A stretch of 64,000 nucleotides of DNA, from positions 186,001 to 250,000 of the forward strand of contig QNUV01000041.1 of assembly GCA_003339645.1 (NCBI GenBank). The letters run 5' to 3'. Source of the stretch: Microbacterium arborescens. GTDB lineage: Bacteria; Actinomycetota; Actinomycetes; Actinomycetales; Microbacteriaceae. The notes below the pieces were generated by a model. That model did no database searches. It had not been told where the DNA came from and worked only from the letters and a program-made list of their open reading frames with translations. Positions 60,749-64,000 of the stretch are shown here, piece by piece. Every line of letters starts with the position of its first letter. Position 1 is the stretch's first letter. A program made the translations under genes and the position numbers.

Positions 60749-63322
60749 CTATTCGGCTGGTGCGGAAATGACGTTCGAGAGGACCCGAGCGAGATACGGC
60801 GCCGTCCGGCTGGAGGGATGCCGGACGAGCTCGGCGGGCGCGGCCGCAGCCATGATGCGCCCGCCGGCGTCGCCGCCGGACGGGCCGAGGTCGATGACCC
60901 AGTCGGCTGAGGCGACGACATCCATGTCGTGTTCGACCGCGACCACCGTGTTGCCGGCGTCCACGAGTGTGTGCAGCTGCGCGAGCAGCAGGCGCACATC
61001 GGCGGGATGCAGTCCGGTGGTGGGCTCGTCGAGCAGGTAGAGGGTGTGACCGCGACGGGCGCGCTGCAGCTCGGTCGCGAGCTTGATGCGCTGGGCCTCG
61101 CCGCCCGACAGCTCGGTGGCCGGCTGACCGAGTCGCAGGTAGCCGAGGCCGACATCGCGCAGAGTGCGCAGGCTCCGGGATGCCGCGGGCACCGGCTCGA
61201 GGAAGCCGGCAGCGTCATCGACGGTGAGGGCGAGCACGTCGGCGATGTTCTTGCCGCGGTAGGTGACCTCGAGCGTCTCGGCGTTGTACCGAGCGCCGTC
61301 GCACGTCGGGCACTTTCCGTAGCTGCCGGGCAGGAACAGCAGCTCGACCGAGACGTAACCCTCGCCGAGGCAGGTCTCGCAGCGGCCTCCCGCGACGTTG
61401 AACGAGAAGCGGCCGGCGGTGTACCCGCGCTCGTGTGCGAGGTCGGTGCCGGCGAAGACCGCGCGCACCGCATCGAACAGGCCCGTGTACGTCGCCAGGT
61501 TCGAGCGCGGCGTACGTCCGATCGGCTTCTGATCGACGCGCACCAGACGGTCGATGTGATCGAGGCCGGTGACCGCTCGCACCGCCGGGACCTCGGCCTG
61601 CCCGTCCGGCAGCGCCTCGACCGGGCCCGCCTCGCCCGGCTCTGTGGCATCCGTCGTCTCGTCGTGCGACTGGTCCGCCGTCTCATCCCCGCGCAGATGA
61701 CGCCGCACCACGTCGTGGAGCACTCCGCCGACGAGCGACGACTTGCCCGACCCCGACACCCCTGTGACCGCGACGAACGTCCCGAGCGGGAACGCCGCGT
61801 CGACGTTCGCGAGGTTGTGCAGCGACGCGCCCTCGAGCGTCAGCCAGTCGGTGGGGGAGCGCAAGAAGCGCGACTCCACGGCGCCACCCTCGGTGCCGGG
61901 GAACAAGAAGGGCCGCGTCACTGATGCGGTGACCTCGGCGAGCCCATCGACGGCTCCGCTATAGAGCACCTCGCCGCCGCCCTCGCCCGCTCCGGGGCCG
62001 ACATCGACGATCCAGTCCGCACCTCGGACGACGTCCATGTTGTGCTCGACGACGAACACCGAGTTCCCCGATGCCGCCAGCTGCTCCAGCACATCGAGCA
62101 GCGGCTCGGCGTCGGCGGGATGCAGCCCGGCCGATGGCTCGTCGAGCACGTAGACCACCCCGAACAGGCCCGAGCGCAGCTGCGTCGCCAGGCGCAGGCG
62201 CTGCATCTCGCCGGGGGAGAGGGTGGTGGTCACGCTACCGAGCCCGAGGTAGCCGAGCCCCAGGTCGATGAGCACCTCGATGCGGGCGACGAGGTCGGTG
62301 GTGATCGCGACGGCAACATCCGTGCGCTCGCCCGACGATGACGTCGTGAGCGCGGGCGCGGCATCCGTCAGCTCCGTGGTGGGACGCAGGATGTCGGCGA
62401 GCTCGCTCATCGGCAGGGCGTTCAGCTCGGCGATGGTGCGGCCGGCGAAGGTGACCGCGAGCGCCTCGCGCCGCAGACCCGACCCGCCGCACAGCGGGCA
62501 GATGCCCGTGCGGACGAACCGCAGCACCCGCTCACGCATCTTCGCGCTGTTCGAATCGGCGAGGGTGTGGAAGACGTACTTCTTCGCGCTCCAGAACGTG
62601 CCCTTGTAGGGCTTGGCCACGCGGTCGCGCTGCGGCGCGATCTCGACGATGGGCTGCTCGTCGGTGAACAGGATCCACTCGCGGTCGGCGGGGTCGAGGT
62701 CGCGCCACGGGCGGTCGACGTCGTAGCCGAGGGCGATGGTGATGTCGCGGAGGTTCTTCGCCTGCCACGCGCCCGGCCACGCGGCGATCGCGCCGTCGCG
62801 GATGCTGAGGGAGGGATCGGGCACGAGGGTCTCCTCGGTGACCGTGTGCGCGACGCCGATGCCGTGGCACTCCGGGCACGCGCCGGCGGCGGTGTTGGGG
62901 GAGAAGGCGTCGGAGTCGAGCCGGTCGGTGAACCCGTCGGGGAACGTGCCGGCGCGCGAGAACAGCATCCGCAGCGAGTTCGACAGCGTCGTCACGGTGC
63001 CGACGCTCGAGCGCGAGCTGGGCGCACCGCGACGCTGCTGCAGGGCGACGGCCGGCGGAAGCCCCGTGATCGACTCGACGTGCGGATTGTGGCCCTGCTG
63101 GATCAAGCGCCGGGCGTAAGGGGCCACGGACTCGAGATACCTGCGTTGCGCCTCAGTGAAGATCGTCCCGAACGCGAGCGACGACTTGCCTGAGCCCGAC
63201 ACCCCGGTGAACGCGACGATCGCGTCGCGCGGAACGTCGACGTCGACGTTCCGGAGGTTGTTCTCGTTCGCTCCGCGCACACGGACGAAGGCATCGGGGG
63301 TCGTGCGGCGGTCTCCGGACAT
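60749..63322 (-). CDS. UvrA2-type excinuclease-like ABC ATPase
   Basis: An 857-residue UvrA paralogue with two ABC cassettes: Walker A GVSGSGKSS twice (about residues 40 and 525), signatures LSPGEMQRLRLATQL and LSGGEAQRIKLATEL, Walker B VYVLDEPSAGLHP and LYLLDEPTTGLHP, and zinc-finger CxxC pairs (CPECHG, CPLCGG, CETCLG, CPTCDG). It is about 100 residues shorter than housekeeping UvrA, as for UvrA2/DrrC-type proteins that lack the UvrB-binding region and are linked to resistance against DNA-acting drugs. Whether it protects against the neighbouring lipopeptide or is unrelated cannot be decided. Confidence 0.9.
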   Translation of the reverse strand: MSGDRRTTPDAFVRVRGANENNLRNVDVDVPRDAIVAFTGVSGSGKSSLAFGTIFTEAQRRYLESVAPYARRLIQQGHNPHVESITGLPPAVALQQRRGAPSSRSSVGTVTTLSNSLRMLFSRAGTFPDGFTDRLDSDAFSPNTAAGACPECHGIGVAHTVTEETLVPDPSLSIRDGAIAAWPGAWQAKNLRDITIALGYDVDRPWRDLDPADREWILFTDEQPIVEIAPQRDRVAKPYKGTFWSAKKYVFHTLADSNSAKMRERVLRFVRTGICPLCGGSGLRREALAVTFAGRTIAELNALPMSELADILRPTTELTDAAPALTTSSSGERTDVAVAITTDLVARIEVLIDLGLGYLGLGSVTTTLSPGEMQRLRLATQLRSGLFGVVYVLDEPSAGLHPADAEPLLDVLEQLAASGNSVFVVEHNMDVVRGADWIVDVGPGAGEGGGEVLYSGAVDGLAEVTASVTRPFLFPGTEGGAVESRFLRSPTDWLTLEGASLHNLANVDAAFPLGTFVAVTGVSGSGKSSLVGGVLHDVVRRHLRGDETADQSHDETTDATEPGEAGPVEALPDGQAEVPAVRAVTGLDHIDRLVRVDQKPIGRTPRSNLATYTGLFDAVRAVFAGTDLAHERGYTAGRFSFNVAGGRCETCLGEGYVSVELLFLPGSYGKCPTCDGARYNAETLEVTYRGKNIADVLALTVDDAAGFLEPVPAASRSLRTLRDVGLGYLRLGQPATELSGGEAQRIKLATELQRARRGHTLYLLDEPTTGLHPADVRLLLAQLHTLVDAGNTVVAVEHDMDVVASADWVIDLGPSGGDAGGRIMAAAAPAELVRHPSSRTAPYLARVLSNVISAPAE

Positions 63323-63352
63323 CGGGCAAGCCTACGTGTCCGAGGTGCGCTC

Positions 63353-63358
63353 TAGGCT
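63353..63358 (+). promoter_or_regulatory. -10 element of the MFS gene
   Basis: TAGGCT ends 6 nt before the GTG at 63365. Confidence 0.5.
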
Positions 63359-63364
63359 CGTGCG

Positions 63365-64000
63365 GTGGGTATCGCAGAGTGGGTCGCGCCGCGGCGCCTC
63401 GGCCGTGACTTCCGGTGGCTGTTCGCTTCGTCGCTGACGAGCAACATCGGCGACGGCATCGCCCTCGCAGCCGCGCCGCTCCTGATCGCGTCGATGACCG
63501 ATTCGCCCATCCTGGTGGCCTCCGGTGCCGTCATGCAGTTCCTGCCGTGGCTGCTGTTCGGACTCCACGCCGGCGCGATCGCCGACCGGGTCGACCGGCG
63601 CATCCTGATCATGGTGGCCAACGGCATCCGGGCTCTCGTGCTGATCGGTCTGTGCGTCTTCCTCATCACCGGACTCGCCAGCATCTGGATGGTGCTGATC
63701 GTGGCCTTCCTCTACGGCACCGCCGAGGTGTTCGTCGACACGACCAGCAGCACCCTGCTGCCGATGATGGTGCGCAAGAGCGACCTCGGGATCGGCAACG
63801 CGCGGCTGCAGGCCGGGTTCCTCGTGGCGAACCAGCTCGGCGGCCCGCCCCTCGGTGCCTTCCTGTTCGCCATCGGGTCGTTCTGGCCGTTCGCCGTCCA
63901 GGGGCTGTGCGTCGCGCTCGCGATCGTCCTCATCTCGCGAATCACGGCGACGAAGAGAGTCGAACCAGTGGATGCAGCGCGTGAGCGGACCGCGGTGCAC
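63365..64000 (+). CDS. MFS transporter (3'-truncated by the window edge)
   Basis: The first 212 residues of a major facilitator transporter. The start is GTG at 63365 (VGIAEWVAPRRLGRDFRWLFASS). About six membrane helices are visible with the loop motif GAIADRVDRRILIM between helices 2 and 3. The fold is like the MdfA/enterobactin-exporter group of actinobacterial drug exporters. It is divergent from the UvrA2 gene. The reading frame is still open at base 64000. Confidence 0.88.
   Translation, partial: MGIAEWVAPRRLGRDFRWLFASSLTSNIGDGIALAAAPLLIASMTDSPILVASGAVMQFLPWLLFGLHAGAIADRVDRRILIMVANGIRALVLIGLCVFLITGLASIWMVLIVAFLYGTAEVFVDTTSSTLLPMMVRKSDLGIGNARLQAGFLVANQLGGPPLGAFLFAIGSFWPFAVQGLCVALAIVLISRITATKRVEPVDAARERTAVH

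Overview
The window is GC-rich (roughly 70 %) actinobacterial chromosome, most like Microbacterium or a close relative in the Microbacteriaceae. The reasons are the gene order lexA / LysM gene / hisC-hisB-hisH-hisA / SseB-like / DUF1844 / infC-rpmI-rplT, a PriA-type hisA, many GTG starts, and many start codons placed only 6-8 nt after a TAnnnT -10 hexamer (leaderless transcripts). No plasmid, prophage or CRISPR array is visible. The window opens inside hflX and closes inside an MFS transporter gene.

1-37.8 kb is conserved housekeeping chromosome: hflX (partial), an S9 peptidase, lexA with a divergent SOS cell-division suppressor, the his genes, infC (apparently starting at AUC)-rpmI-rplT, an rRNA/tRNA methyltransferase, a glutamate-type ABC importer (gluABCD-like), pheST, an AAA ATPase, two ABC exporters (one with its own winged-helix regulator), argCJBDF plus argH, a SatD-family protein with a membrane partner, tyrS, a DUF4184 protein, an S4 RNA-binding protein and a GNAT.

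A tRNA-Pro(GGG) at 37.9 kb marks the switch to accessory DNA. A frameshifted gene remnant follows it. Next is a small secreted peptide of lactococcin-972-like layout, a convergent histidine kinase/response regulator pair, and an operon of lipoprotein, peptidoglycan-binding periplasmic adaptor, ABC ATPase and FtsX-like permease, with a TetR regulator (38.4-44.7 kb).

45.1-47.7 kb looks like a hormone-type signalling cassette: an NAD-dependent reductase/epimerase, an ArpA/ScbR-type gamma-butyrolactone receptor, and an AvrD-family enzyme (the syringolide synthase family) where Streptomyces would carry AfsA. ACATAC/GTATGT elements recur around this block and in the promoters of both flanking peptide loci.

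47.9-60.5 kb is the highlight: a lipolanthine-type (lipidated, avionin-containing class III lanthipeptide) biosynthetic locus. A 27-codon precursor gene ending in S-x-x-S-x-x-C heads a leftward, almost entirely overlapping operon: precursor, GNAT acyltransferase, aldehyde dehydrogenase-like enzyme, LanD-type flavoprotein cysteine decarboxylase, LanKC synthetase, AMP-dependent acyl ligase, ketosynthase, acyl carrier protein, a second GNAT-like protein, SDR, PRMT-like methyltransferase, an unknown protein and a ThDP enzyme. Convergent to it are an MmpS-like lipoprotein and a Gap/Sap-type membrane protein, the pair linked to lipid export in mycobacteria. A UvrA2-type drug-resistance ATPase and an MFS transporter close the window. 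The inferred scheme is: the signalling cassette makes and senses a butyrolactone-like signal, the receptor holds the flanking peptide promoters off until signal accumulates, and the lipopeptide is built, exported by Gap/MmpS and tolerated through the UvrA2/MFS genes.
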